Shown here: piece by piece, positions 7,370 to 14,001 of the stretch
Layout: each line of letters begins with the position of its first letter
How positions within the stretch are numbered: position 1 is the stretch's first letter
Assembly: GCA_030612225.1 (NCBI GenBank)
Contig: JAUWOH010000031.1
Coordinates: 1-14,944 of the forward strand
Direction of reading: 5' to 3'
Source of the DNA: Desulfobacteraceae bacterium
GTDB lineage: Bacteria > Desulfobacterota > Desulfobacteria > Desulfobacterales > JAUWMJ01
DNA length: 14,944 nt
Translations under genes and position numbers: made by a program
The notes under the pieces: generated by a model
Databases searched by the model: none
Told to the model about the DNA's origin: nothing
Seen by the model: the letters and a program-made list of their open reading frames with translations, nothing else

Positions 7370-8419
7370 TCACTCACTTAGCCTGAGCATTCGTACTACG
7401 GCCTCTATTACTTCAGATGCCTCTGAGCTTTTCACTACCACTGCATCAGTTCCGGCATCAACTGCGCGTTTGTGAGTTTCTTTATCGCTGTCGGCTGTAA
7501 AAAGTATCAGCTTTGTCTTTCTGCTGTCCTTTGCAGCCCGAACCTGCCTGCAAACTTCGATGCCGGACAGAACAGGAAGCATAAAATCTATCACTGCTGC
7601 TGCCGGTTTTTCCCGGATGATGGTATCAACGCCCTCACGCCCATTGGTTGCGGTTATGGGATGAAATCCAGCCTTTTGAAACAAACGTGTATAAAGCCTT
7701 AAGATAACCGGGTTGTCATCCACTATAACAATCTTTTTACGCCCTGACCGACGAATCGAATGATCAGGCTTTTTTTGCATTTTATCCAAAACAAGAAGCT
7801 TGTCGCCGGATTCAAGCTTTATCGAAGGATCGGGAAAGATTGAATCCTGGTTGTTCTTTCGAAGACCTATAACCTGGTGCTCTGATTTTTCTGAAACGGT
7901 TCCTATGGTCTCACCTGTGATACCGGAGTCTCCCTGCACACTGATCCATTTGGGAAGAACCTCTGTCGTCATTGGCTGCGCCGCCGAAGTTTCCTTCTTT
8001 CCCGTGGCTGCAAGGATATCACCTGCGATCTGCCTGCCTGCCGTTGAAAAAGGCGATACAACACTGTCCGCCCCAGCACGCATAATTTTTTTTCCTGATG
8101 ATGGTTCCCCTGCCCTTGCAATAATGTGAAGTGTAGGATTCAGTTCACGGGCGCTCAAAACAATGAACAGATTATCAGGATCGGAGTTTAGAAGAGCAAG
8201 CAAACCCTTTGCCGATTTTATTCCGGCTTCAAAGAGCAGACTTTCGCGGGTAGCATCTCCTTCAATATAGAGACTGCCCTTTTCATTAATTATCCGGCAA
8301 TGCTCAGGATTTGCCTCAATTGTTACGAAATCGATATCTGCTTTTTCAAAATATTCTGATGCCGCCGCTCCCACTCTCCCATACCCGCAAATGATGTAAT
8401 GTGATTTTAATGCCGATAT
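7370..8419 (-). CDS. Cytoplasmic half of K+ channel: RCK (TrkA-N / TrkA-C) plus receiver domain, reached by -1 frameshift
   Basis: This frame continues the pore at 8407-8724 after a -1 shift in the A7 run. The 451-aa fusion then reads KSHYIICGYGRVG, exactly the RCK start expected of a bacterial 2-TM channel. RCK_N (about 108-215) has the Rossmann GYGRVG (114-119) and an acidic end of strand 2 (VTIEAN). RCK_C follows (about 245-310). The receiver (about 325-445) has VDDN, acceptor D380 (IDFMLP), a Thr in LFTAD and a Lys in VVVK, so it should accept phosphate. The -1 frame is closed by TGA 8477-8479. Between there and the Rossmann loop it holds no ATG, GTG or TTG; the first GTG (8372-8374) lies inside GYGRVG and would destroy the fold. 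Separate initiation is therefore unlikely. The RCK ring would gate the pore by ligand and, I infer, by phosphorylation. A one-base sequencing or real indel error in A7 is the main alternative. Confidence 0.85.
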   Translation of the reverse strand: MSALKSHYIICGYGRVGAAASEYFEKADIDFVTIEANPEHCRIINEKGSLYIEGDATRESLLFEAGIKSAKGLLALLNSDPDNLFIVLSARELNPTLHIIARAGEPSSGKKIMRAGADSVVSPFSTAGRQIAGDILAATGKKETSAAQPMTTEVLPKWISVQGDSGITGETIGTVSEKSEHQVIGLRKNNQDSIFPDPSIKLESGDKLLVLDKMQKKPDHSIRRSGRKKIVIVDDNPVILRLYTRLFQKAGFHPITATNGREGVDTIIREKPAAAVIDFMLPVLSGIEVCRQVRAAKDSRKTKLILFTADSDKETHKRAVDAGTDAVVVKSSEASEVIEAVVRMLRLSE

Positions 8420-8724
8420 TTTTTTCTCATTTTCTTTAACCCCGATTTGCCGCTGAAAACCTTTTCTAAAAGCGATTCAGCTATGGCATGTCCTGCAACC
8501 GCCAAACTTCCGAAGCCAAGCAGGATATAGAAAGTAGTAAACCCGCGCCCTGCATCAGACAACGGTTTCACTTCACCAAAGCCAACGGTGGTAAGAGTAA
8601 TAACCGACATGTAAAAGCCCTCAAAAAATGTGTAATCTTCGATTATCATATAGCCGAAAGTACCGACTGCAATAGCACCTGTGATTAATAAAAAAGCTAA
8701 TATGACTCGTCGGTTAGAATTCAT
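8407..8724 (-). CDS. Two-TM potassium channel pore (0-frame product, 105 aa)
   Basis: TM1 spans residues 7-27, the pore helix about 35-45, the K+ selectivity filter TVGFG 46-50, and TM2 about 61-86 with a glycine-rich hinge (GFG). This is the minimal KcsA/MthK-type pore, which works as a tetramer in the inner membrane. In the 0 frame it ends KKYRH-stop, right where related channels run on into an RCK domain. A stop codon directly precedes ATG 8724 in frame, so the start is constrained, but no good Shine-Dalgarno is visible (AT-rich leader). If shifting is partial, a short pore-only protein and a full-length 451-aa channel would both be made. Confidence 0.88.
   Translation of the reverse strand: MNSNRRVILAFLLITGAIAVGTFGYMIIEDYTFFEGFYMSVITLTTVGFGEVKPLSDAGRGFTTFYILLGFGSLAVAGHAIAESLLEKVFSGKSGLKKMRKKYRH
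8419..8425 (-). promoter_or_regulatory. Slippery heptamer A_AAA_AAA, candidate -1 frameshift site
   Basis: On the minus strand the 0-frame codons are AGA AAA AAA TAT, giving the heptamer A AAA AAA in the exact X XXY YYZ register used for -1 ribosomal slippage. After the slip the codons are AAA AAA ATA TCG, leading straight into the RCK domain. A GGGG stretch about 14 nt upstream could mimic an SD stimulator. I see no convincing downstream hairpin. Transcript slippage on A7 or a lost A would have the same effect. Confidence 0.6.
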
Positions 8725-8792
8725 AGTTTATTTTTTTAAGGTTTGCCGCTTGATACGATTATTTTACTAATTCCACAATGTTACAAATAAAT

Positions 8793-8809
8793 AGCAACAA
8801 GTGTGCCAA
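8793..8809 (-). promoter_or_regulatory. Sigma-54 (RpoN) -24/-12 promoter for the K+ channel gene
   Basis: The minus strand reads TTGGCACACTTGTTGCT. It matches TGGCAC-N5-TTGCW with GG and GC exactly 12 bp apart, as sigma-54 requires. The start of transcription would fall near 8782, giving a leader of about 58 nt before ATG 8724. Sigma-54 promoters need an AAA+ activator; none is encoded in the window. Confidence 0.75.
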
Positions 8810-8887
8810 TCTTCCCGTATTCCTTTATCGAAAAGGTATAAATATATTATTTTCTATTTATTCAATCAGATGGGCCGGTTTCAAAAT

Positions 8888-8910
8888 GATTCCCGCTTGC
8901 AGCGGGATTC
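8888..8910. repeat. Short REP-like hairpin
   Basis: TCCCGCT (8891-8897) and AGCGGGA (8901-8907) pair perfectly around a 3-nt loop; the outer bases extend the stem with one T-T mismatch. There is no T-tract, so it is not a clear terminator; it looks more like a dispersed extragenic palindrome. Confidence 0.5.
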
Positions 8911-8949
8911 GAGACCAAGAAAGACGGCCAAATTAAAATTAGGCTTAAC

Positions 8950-8990
8950 AGCTTGAAAATATAGAATTTTTCGAGAATAGCGCTCAAGCT
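8950..8990. promoter_or_regulatory. Nested inverted repeats, possible enhancer site for the sigma-54 promoter
   Basis: AGCTTGA (8950-8956) is inverted as TCAAGCT (8984-8990), and CTTGAAAA (8952-8959) is inverted as TTTTCGAG (8968-8975, one wobble). The block lies about 170-210 bp upstream of the predicted sigma-54 start, a normal distance for an enhancer-binding protein. The role is inferred from position and symmetry only. Confidence 0.3.
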
Positions 8991-9190
8991 TCACTGCGTG
9001 CCAAAATTTGAACCTGACGTCCCGCCGTTGGCGAGAGACAAAAGGGAACGTTTTTAAATTGGCTCAGATATAAGGCAATACTAACGTGGAAACATCTCTG
9101 AAGACATGGCAAGGGGGAAAATATACATGCAAAGCTTAACTTTATGTCAAAGTCTTGACGCTATACCGGCAGAAATACGACAAGTCATGT

Positions 9191-10873
9191 CTATAACTTA
9201 GACAATTTCTTTTCTCCGAAATTCATGGGAAGAATAATAGCAAGTATGCTCAGTGTAAAAGCTATGGAAAACGACACCGTTATCCATACCCACTTCAATA
9301 TACTTAGTGGCTGCCCGTTGATATCTGCCATTAAAATACTGTAAACAGGACCTGCCTCAATAACAATAACAATTCCGATATATCCTGCACACAGTATCAT
9401 AAAGACAAGCCCGCCAAAACTTGTAACCGTCTGGGTCGGATTCTCTGCCTTGAAATCAGGGTATGCGGCACCGAGGCCTATTCCCATTGCCACAATCCCG
9501 GGTACAAGAAAAAAAACCGTGACAATTGAAAGAATCATCATAAAGGCTGTTACATTAAGCAGAATATTTGTGAAAATGATAAGTATTTCAGCCAGAATAA
9601 GCAGGGGAAAGTAGTAAATAAAAAACTTTACCCATAAGAATTTCTTAATGGTTCCGGGAGCCGATTTTACTATCCAGAATGCATTTTTCTCTGAGCTTAC
9701 TGCAGGATAAGCAAAACGTCCTGTTATCGCCGTCAGGACAAAAAGTGCAAGTCCCATGTTAAGAAAAGAAAGCAGATTTTGAAGGTATATTGTCTTAATC
9801 GGAGATTTTTCAATGGGAAGTGCGTTAAAATTATAAATATAGATGACAACAAGTGCAGCAATAAGAAAAAGCTGTGACCATTGTGTCTGGTCACGAAAGA
9901 AGGTCTTGATCTCTTTTACTGCCAAAGCTCGGACCTGGCCTGGTAAAAATTTAAACAAATTGCTGCCAATTGAGCTTTGTTTAATCAGACGGACCTGTGC
10001 CGACTGGGTTTTTGAAAAGCCTTTAAAGTAGATTGAGTCTGCCATGATTATTACTACAAACACGAGTGTACCTGTAAAACTCAGGGAAATAACTGCATGA
10101 AACATTCCGTCGGCCACCGAGCCGGAAAGAACCGCTTTAATACTGTCAAAAGCCCATGTAGTCGGAAGAAAAGGAGATGACGGCGTCTTTAATGCCGTTA
10201 TATAAACCAGAACGCTGTCAAATATTTCGGGATCAACCAGAAGTTCAGGTTTTAAAAAGCGAATTGCAATATAAAGAACAACGAAAAAAAACAGGCTTAT
10301 AAAAACAAAAACGCTTCTCATGCGGTTTGCCGGAACAACGATAACAGCAAACATAACCAGAATTGAACTTAATGCGGATGCAGTAATAGAAAGAGACATA
10401 AGAATCAGGAAGATATCAAGGTAGAAAAAAAAACCAGCCCCGTATACAATACCGTAAGATATGAAAACAGGCAGCGTATAAATGATAACCATCCATGCAC
10501 TGTCAACAGTACTGTCAATCCATCGTGCAGTAAAAATCTTATGGCTTGAAACAGGCAGAGAATGCACAAGTAAAAGATCCCTGGAAAGATACAGCTTTGA
10601 AAGAGATGTCAGGATACTACTGAAAATAAGAAGAACAAAAGAAGTAATAAGCATCATGGAAAGAAGCTTGAGGGCAAGTATATCACCAATGTCTTCGATG
10701 CCTCTAAAATAAGACAGAACACGCAGGGAGACAGCGAAAAGACCGGCCCAGAAAATAGAACCGATTATACTTATCAGCAAAAACTTCTTCGCCCGCCCGC
10801 GGCTTCTTTTTGAAAAGCCACTATTTCTAATCGACGAAATCCTTGGTTTTAGTAATGCAATAATATCATTCAT
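9191..10873 (-). CDS. ABC-2-type transporter permease (560 aa)
   Basis: This is a polytopic inner-membrane protein with roughly 11-12 hydrophobic segments and a long soluble stretch in mid-protein (around QVRALAVKEIKTFFRDQTQW). That stretch resembles the cytoplasmic region of ABC-2 exporters that couples to the ATPase. An early LVHSLPVSSHKIF motif is also typical of this permease type. I chose ATG 10873 (MNDIIALL). A longer TTG frame from 10933 would translate a GC-rich hairpin and repeats, so it is rejected. The gene is 113 bp downstream of its ATPase partner; the gap is filled by repeats. No clear SD is seen. The substrate is unknown; the transglutaminase-like partner suggests a peptide, protein or envelope component, but this is speculative. 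Confidence 0.85.
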   Translation of the reverse strand: MNDIIALLKPRISSIRNSGFSKRSRGRAKKFLLISIIGSIFWAGLFAVSLRVLSYFRGIEDIGDILALKLLSMMLITSFVLLIFSSILTSLSKLYLSRDLLLVHSLPVSSHKIFTARWIDSTVDSAWMVIIYTLPVFISYGIVYGAGFFFYLDIFLILMSLSITASALSSILVMFAVIVVPANRMRSVFVFISLFFFVVLYIAIRFLKPELLVDPEIFDSVLVYITALKTPSSPFLPTTWAFDSIKAVLSGSVADGMFHAVISLSFTGTLVFVVIIMADSIYFKGFSKTQSAQVRLIKQSSIGSNLFKFLPGQVRALAVKEIKTFFRDQTQWSQLFLIAALVVIYIYNFNALPIEKSPIKTIYLQNLLSFLNMGLALFVLTAITGRFAYPAVSSEKNAFWIVKSAPGTIKKFLWVKFFIYYFPLLILAEILIIFTNILLNVTAFMMILSIVTVFFLVPGIVAMGIGLGAAYPDFKAENPTQTVTSFGGLVFMILCAGYIGIVIVIEAGPVYSILMADINGQPLSILKWVWITVSFSIAFTLSILAIILPMNFGEKKLSKL

Positions 10874-10883
10874 TTTAATGGCT

Positions 10884-10979
10884 TGTCGCTCGCGCAGCGC
10901 AGGCGCTTGCGCCGCGTGTCGCTCCGGGTTCAAGGTTCAAGGGTTGTTAACCGTGAACCGTGAACCGTGAACCTTTTTC
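10884..10979. repeat. GC-rich hairpin in direct repeats followed by a heptanucleotide array
   Basis: TGTCGCTC occurs at 10884-10891 and again at 10917-10924, flanking a GC-rich palindrome with core GGCGC-TT-GCGCC. Next comes a 7-bp array: GTTCAAG twice, GGTTGTT, then AACCGTG three times and AACCTTT. The second half is roughly the inverted complement of the first, so RNA could fold here. The block separates the ABC ATPase and permease genes. Confidence 0.75.
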
Positions 10980-10986
10980 TTCTGCA

Positions 10987-11709
10987 TTAATCCATTGTAA
11001 GATTTAAAAAGACCTGTTCAAGATCAGCATCTGAAATCTGTGCTTCCCGCTGCAGGTCTTCAGTAGTTCCTGTGGCTATCAGGTGACCCTTGTGAATTAT
11101 ACCGATACGGTCACATATATCCTCTGCGATCTTCAAGGTATGGGTTGACATGAAAATGGTTACACCTTGTTTTGCAAGATTCCGAAAAAGATCCTTGACC
11201 ATTATAATCGCAACAGGATCAAGCCCAACCATCGGCTCATCAACAATAATAACTTCAGGATCATGCAAAAGTGCCGCAGCCATTATAAGCCTCTGTTTCA
11301 TCCCGTGGGAATAGGACTCGATAAGCTCGTCTGCCCAGTCAAGAAGTGAAAACATCTTAAGGTGTTGCTCGGCTTTTTTTGAAAATATATCACTGTCCAC
11401 TCCGTATAGATCTGCCACGAATTTTAAAAATTCCATGCCGGTGAGTTTTTCATAAAGATATGGTCGATCCGGGATAAAACCGATTTTACTTTTTGCCTTT
11501 TCAGGATGGTCTTTCATACTTATCCCAGCAATCATGACAGTGCCGCTTGTGGGTAAAAGTATACCACTAATCATCTTTATCGTGGTTGTCTTGCCTGCAC
11601 CGTTTGGACCTATAAAGCCAAATATTTCACCTTTTTGTATTGAAAGGTTCAAATTATTCACAGCAGGAAAATCGACATATTTTTTGGTTAAGTTTTTAAT
11701 CTCTATCAT
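10987..11709 (-). CDS. ABC transporter ATP-binding protein
   Basis: This 240-aa protein is a single nucleotide-binding domain that would dimerise and drive the permease encoded next. It has Walker A GPNGAGKTT (34-42), signature YSHGMKQR (133-140), Walker B VIIVDE (153-158), D-loop GLDP (162-165) and H-loop H190 (STH). The Q-loop position reads IPDRP, with Asp81 where Gln or Glu is usual. The signature has SHG instead of SGG. Both are seen in ABC-2 exporter ATPases, but together they are notable. The start ATG 11709 overlaps the transglutaminase stop by one base (TAATG), so translation is probably coupled. The C-terminal region is short, with no regulatory extension. Confidence 0.93.
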   Translation of the reverse strand: MIEIKNLTKKYVDFPAVNNLNLSIQKGEIFGFIGPNGAGKTTTIKMISGILLPTSGTVMIAGISMKDHPEKAKSKIGFIPDRPYLYEKLTGMEFLKFVADLYGVDSDIFSKKAEQHLKMFSLLDWADELIESYSHGMKQRLIMAAALLHDPEVIIVDEPMVGLDPVAIIMVKDLFRNLAKQGVTIFMSTHTLKIAEDICDRIGIIHKGHLIATGTTEDLQREAQISDADLEQVFLNLTMD

Positions 11710-13181
11710 TATCTGATAACCTTCAATTTTATTTTGCCTATGATACTCATTAAATCAAGCTGTTTTAACGATCCGGTTGTAAAGCGAACATGGGTTACAT
11801 CCGCCGGAATCTGGTTAAAAACCGAATCAGCAGTTATCCATCTACCAAGATACAAAAGGTTCCATGCATGATAGTAAAACCTGCCATTTAAATAAGCAAG
11901 TCCAGTCTCAATCCGAGCAGGTATCCCAGATGCCCTTGCCAGTGCAGCCAGAAGCACAGCATGTTCATTGCAATCTCCAACACGATTTTCAAGAGTGGAA
12001 AGTGCATCAGGTACAGATAAGACCGGCCGCTTTTCAATATTTTTGTAAACCCAGGCTATCAACTTTTTCGCCTTTTCCAACGGCACGATTTCGTCTCGTG
12101 TTATATTTTTCGCCTTATCTTTAATTTTCTGATGATCAGACTGGATAAATGGGCCAGGTTGTAAAAAAATCTTTTCAAGGGTATCTAGCTTATCTACATC
12201 AAGAGTAGGTGCAAGGTCTGATAATGGTTCTTTTTCGACTGTAAGAATGTTATCTATAAGCGTTTGTCTTTCTCCGTGCACATTTACATCATTATATTTT
12301 ATGCCGCTTATTTCAAGTTTGAGCGTTTGAAGCGTAGCAATATCTTTGATAACCACGTTAGATGCAATAGAAGCAACTTTGGTAAGGTCTTCTCCTGTTT
12401 CCAAAGGCAGTCCGTAAAGCGCATCTTGACGGGTTGTTTTTTCAAGACTGATTCCTAAAAGCCCTTTTTCTCTGAGCACTTCGCCATCTTCTCCAATCCA
12501 TGCAAGCTGGGTTGCTCCTTTAAAATTCAGCAGTAGTTTGGTTGCTATTTTCATGCTCCCCATGCTTTTAATATTTTCTTTTCCGACCACACTAACAATA
12601 ACCGGCTCCTGACCCATAGTAGCCGGATCGAACACATCAAAGGTAAATTTTCCTCCTGCCTCCAGCCCTGCAACCCGGATAGCATCCAGGATTCCAGCGG
12701 CAATATAAGGCTTCTTTTTAAGCTTAATATCAAAAGTCCGAAAAGCCCCTGAGCTTTTAGTTTTAATCTTAATAACATCACCTGAAACCAACCCTGAAGC
12801 TGAAAAGCTGAAACGACCCGAACTGATTTTGAAATTAAAAGAAGAAAGAGTGAAGTCATCGTTTAGCACGCCATGAGTTTTAAGTGTTATATCCTGAACC
12901 ATTCCCATGGTATTTATACGCATGAAAACATTCTCCTGCAAAAAGTACCCTTTTTTCTTTTTTGTAAAAGTTTTATGCGAAAACCCGATTTTTTTATCCT
13001 TTTGGAAAATGTTCATCCATGTGTCTCTACCAGGGTGTACAGACAGGGTGGAAATGGATAAAGTTTGTGAAGTGGAAAAGATTTTATTAAGTAAATCCAG
13101 TCGTATAATTAAAAGAACAGAAAAAACGAGAGCGAATAAAGCGCCCGCAATCCAGTAAGATTTCATTTTATTTAAAGACAT
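11709..13181 (-). CDS. Membrane-anchored transglutaminase-like (papain-fold) protein
   Basis: The protein has 490 aa with one N-terminal membrane helix (about 9-27) and then a large, probably periplasmic region. Residues about 45-340 form a beta-rich domain I do not recognise. Residues about 365-470 are a transglutaminase-like core with all three catalytic residues: C404 in GDCNEHA, H438 in YYHAW and D452 in TADSVF. Bacterial members of this fold are usually peptidases or amide-forming enzymes rather than true transglutaminases; the reaction here is unknown. It is the first gene of a minus-strand operon with the ABC ATPase (1-bp overlap) and permease, so it may process or sense the exported substrate. 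No clear SD precedes ATG 13181 (AT-rich leader). Confidence 0.88.
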   Translation of the reverse strand: MSLNKMKSYWIAGALFALVFSVLLIIRLDLLNKIFSTSQTLSISTLSVHPGRDTWMNIFQKDKKIGFSHKTFTKKKKGYFLQENVFMRINTMGMVQDITLKTHGVLNDDFTLSSFNFKISSGRFSFSASGLVSGDVIKIKTKSSGAFRTFDIKLKKKPYIAAGILDAIRVAGLEAGGKFTFDVFDPATMGQEPVIVSVVGKENIKSMGSMKIATKLLLNFKGATQLAWIGEDGEVLREKGLLGISLEKTTRQDALYGLPLETGEDLTKVASIASNVVIKDIATLQTLKLEISGIKYNDVNVHGERQTLIDNILTVEKEPLSDLAPTLDVDKLDTLEKIFLQPGPFIQSDHQKIKDKAKNITRDEIVPLEKAKKLIAWVYKNIEKRPVLSVPDALSTLENRVGDCNEHAVLLAALARASGIPARIETGLAYLNGRFYYHAWNLLYLGRWITADSVFNQIPADVTHVRFTTGSLKQLDLMSIIGKIKLKVIR

Positions 13182-13198
13182 GGTATATATATGCTATG

Positions 13199-13284
13199 AA
13201 GCTGGGAGGCTGGAATGCCGGGATGCTCCTTAGGGTTTGCTCAAAAGAGCTTCCCAGCATTCTGGCATTCCAGCCTCTCGGCTT
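13199..13284 (+). repeat. Long inverted repeat; 29-bp stem with only G-U mismatches in plus-strand RNA
   Basis: Arms 13199-13227 and 13256-13284 match at 25 of 29 positions, with a 28-nt loop. All four differences are T/C or G/A transitions that become G-U wobbles in plus-strand RNA, so that strand would pair over all 29 positions; the minus strand would have A-C mismatches. The arms also show a loose 7-bp period (AAGCTGG, GAGGCTG, GAATGCC, GGGATGC). It lies between divergent genes, upstream of the sigma-70 promoter of the plus-strand gene. Confidence 0.75.
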
Positions 13285-13313
13285 TTGTGCCTTTCGATTC
13301 TCTGTGGTTTTAT

Positions 13314-13341
13314 TTGACTCGCTTAAATATTGTCTTATAAT
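13314..13341 (+). promoter_or_regulatory. Sigma-70 promoter for the DUF2914-like gene
   Basis: TTGACT (13314-13319), a 16-bp spacer, and a perfect TATAAT (13336-13341). Transcription should start near 13348, leaving a leader of about 48 nt that contains a strong SD. Confidence 0.8.
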
Positions 13342-13382
13342 CTATAAATTGGTAAAAGTTAAGGAAAAAATAATCCATTAAA

Positions 13383-13388
13383 AGGAGG
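13383..13388 (+). promoter_or_regulatory. Strong ribosome binding site (AGGAGG)
   Basis: AGGAGG lies 7 nt before ATG 13396 and fixes that start. An ATG at 13391, only 2 nt from the SD, runs into TGA after two codons. Confidence 0.85.
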
Positions 13389-13395
13389 AAATGTT

Positions 13396-13809
13396 ATGAA
13401 ACGAATTTTTAAAATGTCCTGGTTTTTGTTACTGCTGTCTTTGTCCCTTTTTCTTATAAGTAACGCTGTAGCGCAGGAAACAGGTTCAATAAAGATAGAA
13501 TCCGCTGCTGTTTGTGAAAATATTGTTGATCGCGAACCTGCGGGTACAGGTACCAGTTTTTCGGTGACAGTGGGAAAACTCTGTTTCTTTACCAAAATTG
13601 TTGGTGCTGAAAACCCGATAGAGATTACACATGTCTGGTACTTTGGTGATACCGAAAGAGCCCGTGTAACTTTGCCGGTAAAAGCAAACACATGGCGTAC
13701 ATACAGTTCAAAGGTCTTGCAGGCTCACGAAATCGGTGCATGGCATGTAGATCTTCTCGGCCCGGCAGGAGAAGTACTGGAAACGGTTGAGTTTGAAGTC
13801 GTACAGTAG
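13396..13809 (+). CDS. Exported DUF2914-like protein
   Basis: This is a 137-aa protein with a classical signal peptide: basic KR at 2-3, hydrophobic core 8-21, and an AVA-QE cleavage site after residue 26. The mature part is about 111 residues. It contains ITHVWYFGD, ERARVTLPV and TWRTYSSK segments followed by a GAWHVDLLGPAGEVLE strand pair, which I recognise as the DUF2914 pattern: a small beta domain of unknown function, often found in Desulfobacterota and other Proteobacteria. Two cysteines (C40, C63) could form a disulfide in the periplasm. It is the only plus-strand gene in the window, divergent from the transglutaminase-ABC operon, with its own strong promoter and SD, so high expression is likely. 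Confidence 0.85.
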   Translation: MKRIFKMSWFLLLLSLSLFLISNAVAQETGSIKIESAAVCENIVDREPAGTGTSFSVTVGKLCFFTKIVGAENPIEITHVWYFGDTERARVTLPVKANTWRTYSSKVLQAHEIGAWHVDLLGPAGEVLETVEFEVVQ

Positions 13810-13822
13810 TTAAAAACAATAG

Positions 13823-13971
13823 TGTCCTGTCATGCGTGAGGTTGCGCCGTATTTTTTTTCTTTCCGCAAGGCGCGCCTTAAGGCGTATAGTTCCGCTATG
13901 TAACTGAAGGCGTAGTGCCGCGGAAAGGGAAAAAGGCAAGCGAGACACGTCAGTTGATGCATGACAGGGCA
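13823..13971. mobile_element. MITE-like palindromic element, about 149 bp
   Basis: The terminal inverted repeats TGTCCTGTCATGC (13823-13835) and GCATGACAGGGCA (13959-13971) differ at one position. Inside, TTTCCGC (13861-13867) pairs with GCGGAAA (13920-13926), and a smaller imperfect stem surrounds the centre (TTCCGC region near 13891). There is no coding frame. The element lies between the convergent 13396-13809 and 14002-14944 genes and could also act as a two-way transcription stop. No clear target-site duplication is seen. Confidence 0.6.
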
Positions 13972-14001
13972 TAGACCATGCACGCTGTTACGAGTTCAAG
14001 G

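Larger units (their letters stand above)
8810..9190. other. Non-coding stretch between the channel gene and the ABC permease gene
   Basis: I see no convincing coding frame here. It holds a short hairpin (8888-8910) and nested inverted repeats (8950-8990) that could be activator sites for the sigma-54 promoter. The rest (about 9000-9190) holds nothing I recognise and may be a decayed or dispersed non-coding sequence. Confidence 0.6.

Noticed and set aside
7370..8374. Independent gene starting at GTG 8374 (334 aa)
   Set aside because: The GTG encodes Val within the GYGRVG Rossmann loop. Starting there removes strand 1 and the loop. The open frame upstream encodes the correct RCK start, reached only from the pore frame.
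9191..10933. Longer permease start at TTG 10933
   Set aside because: The extra 20 residues translate a GC-rich hairpin and repeat. ATG 10873 gives a normal permease N-terminus.
13810..13860. Simple rho-independent terminator after the DUF2914-like gene
   Set aside because: The T8 run (about 13852-13859) lies inside the left arm of the larger palindrome and is not directly preceded by a compact GC stem.
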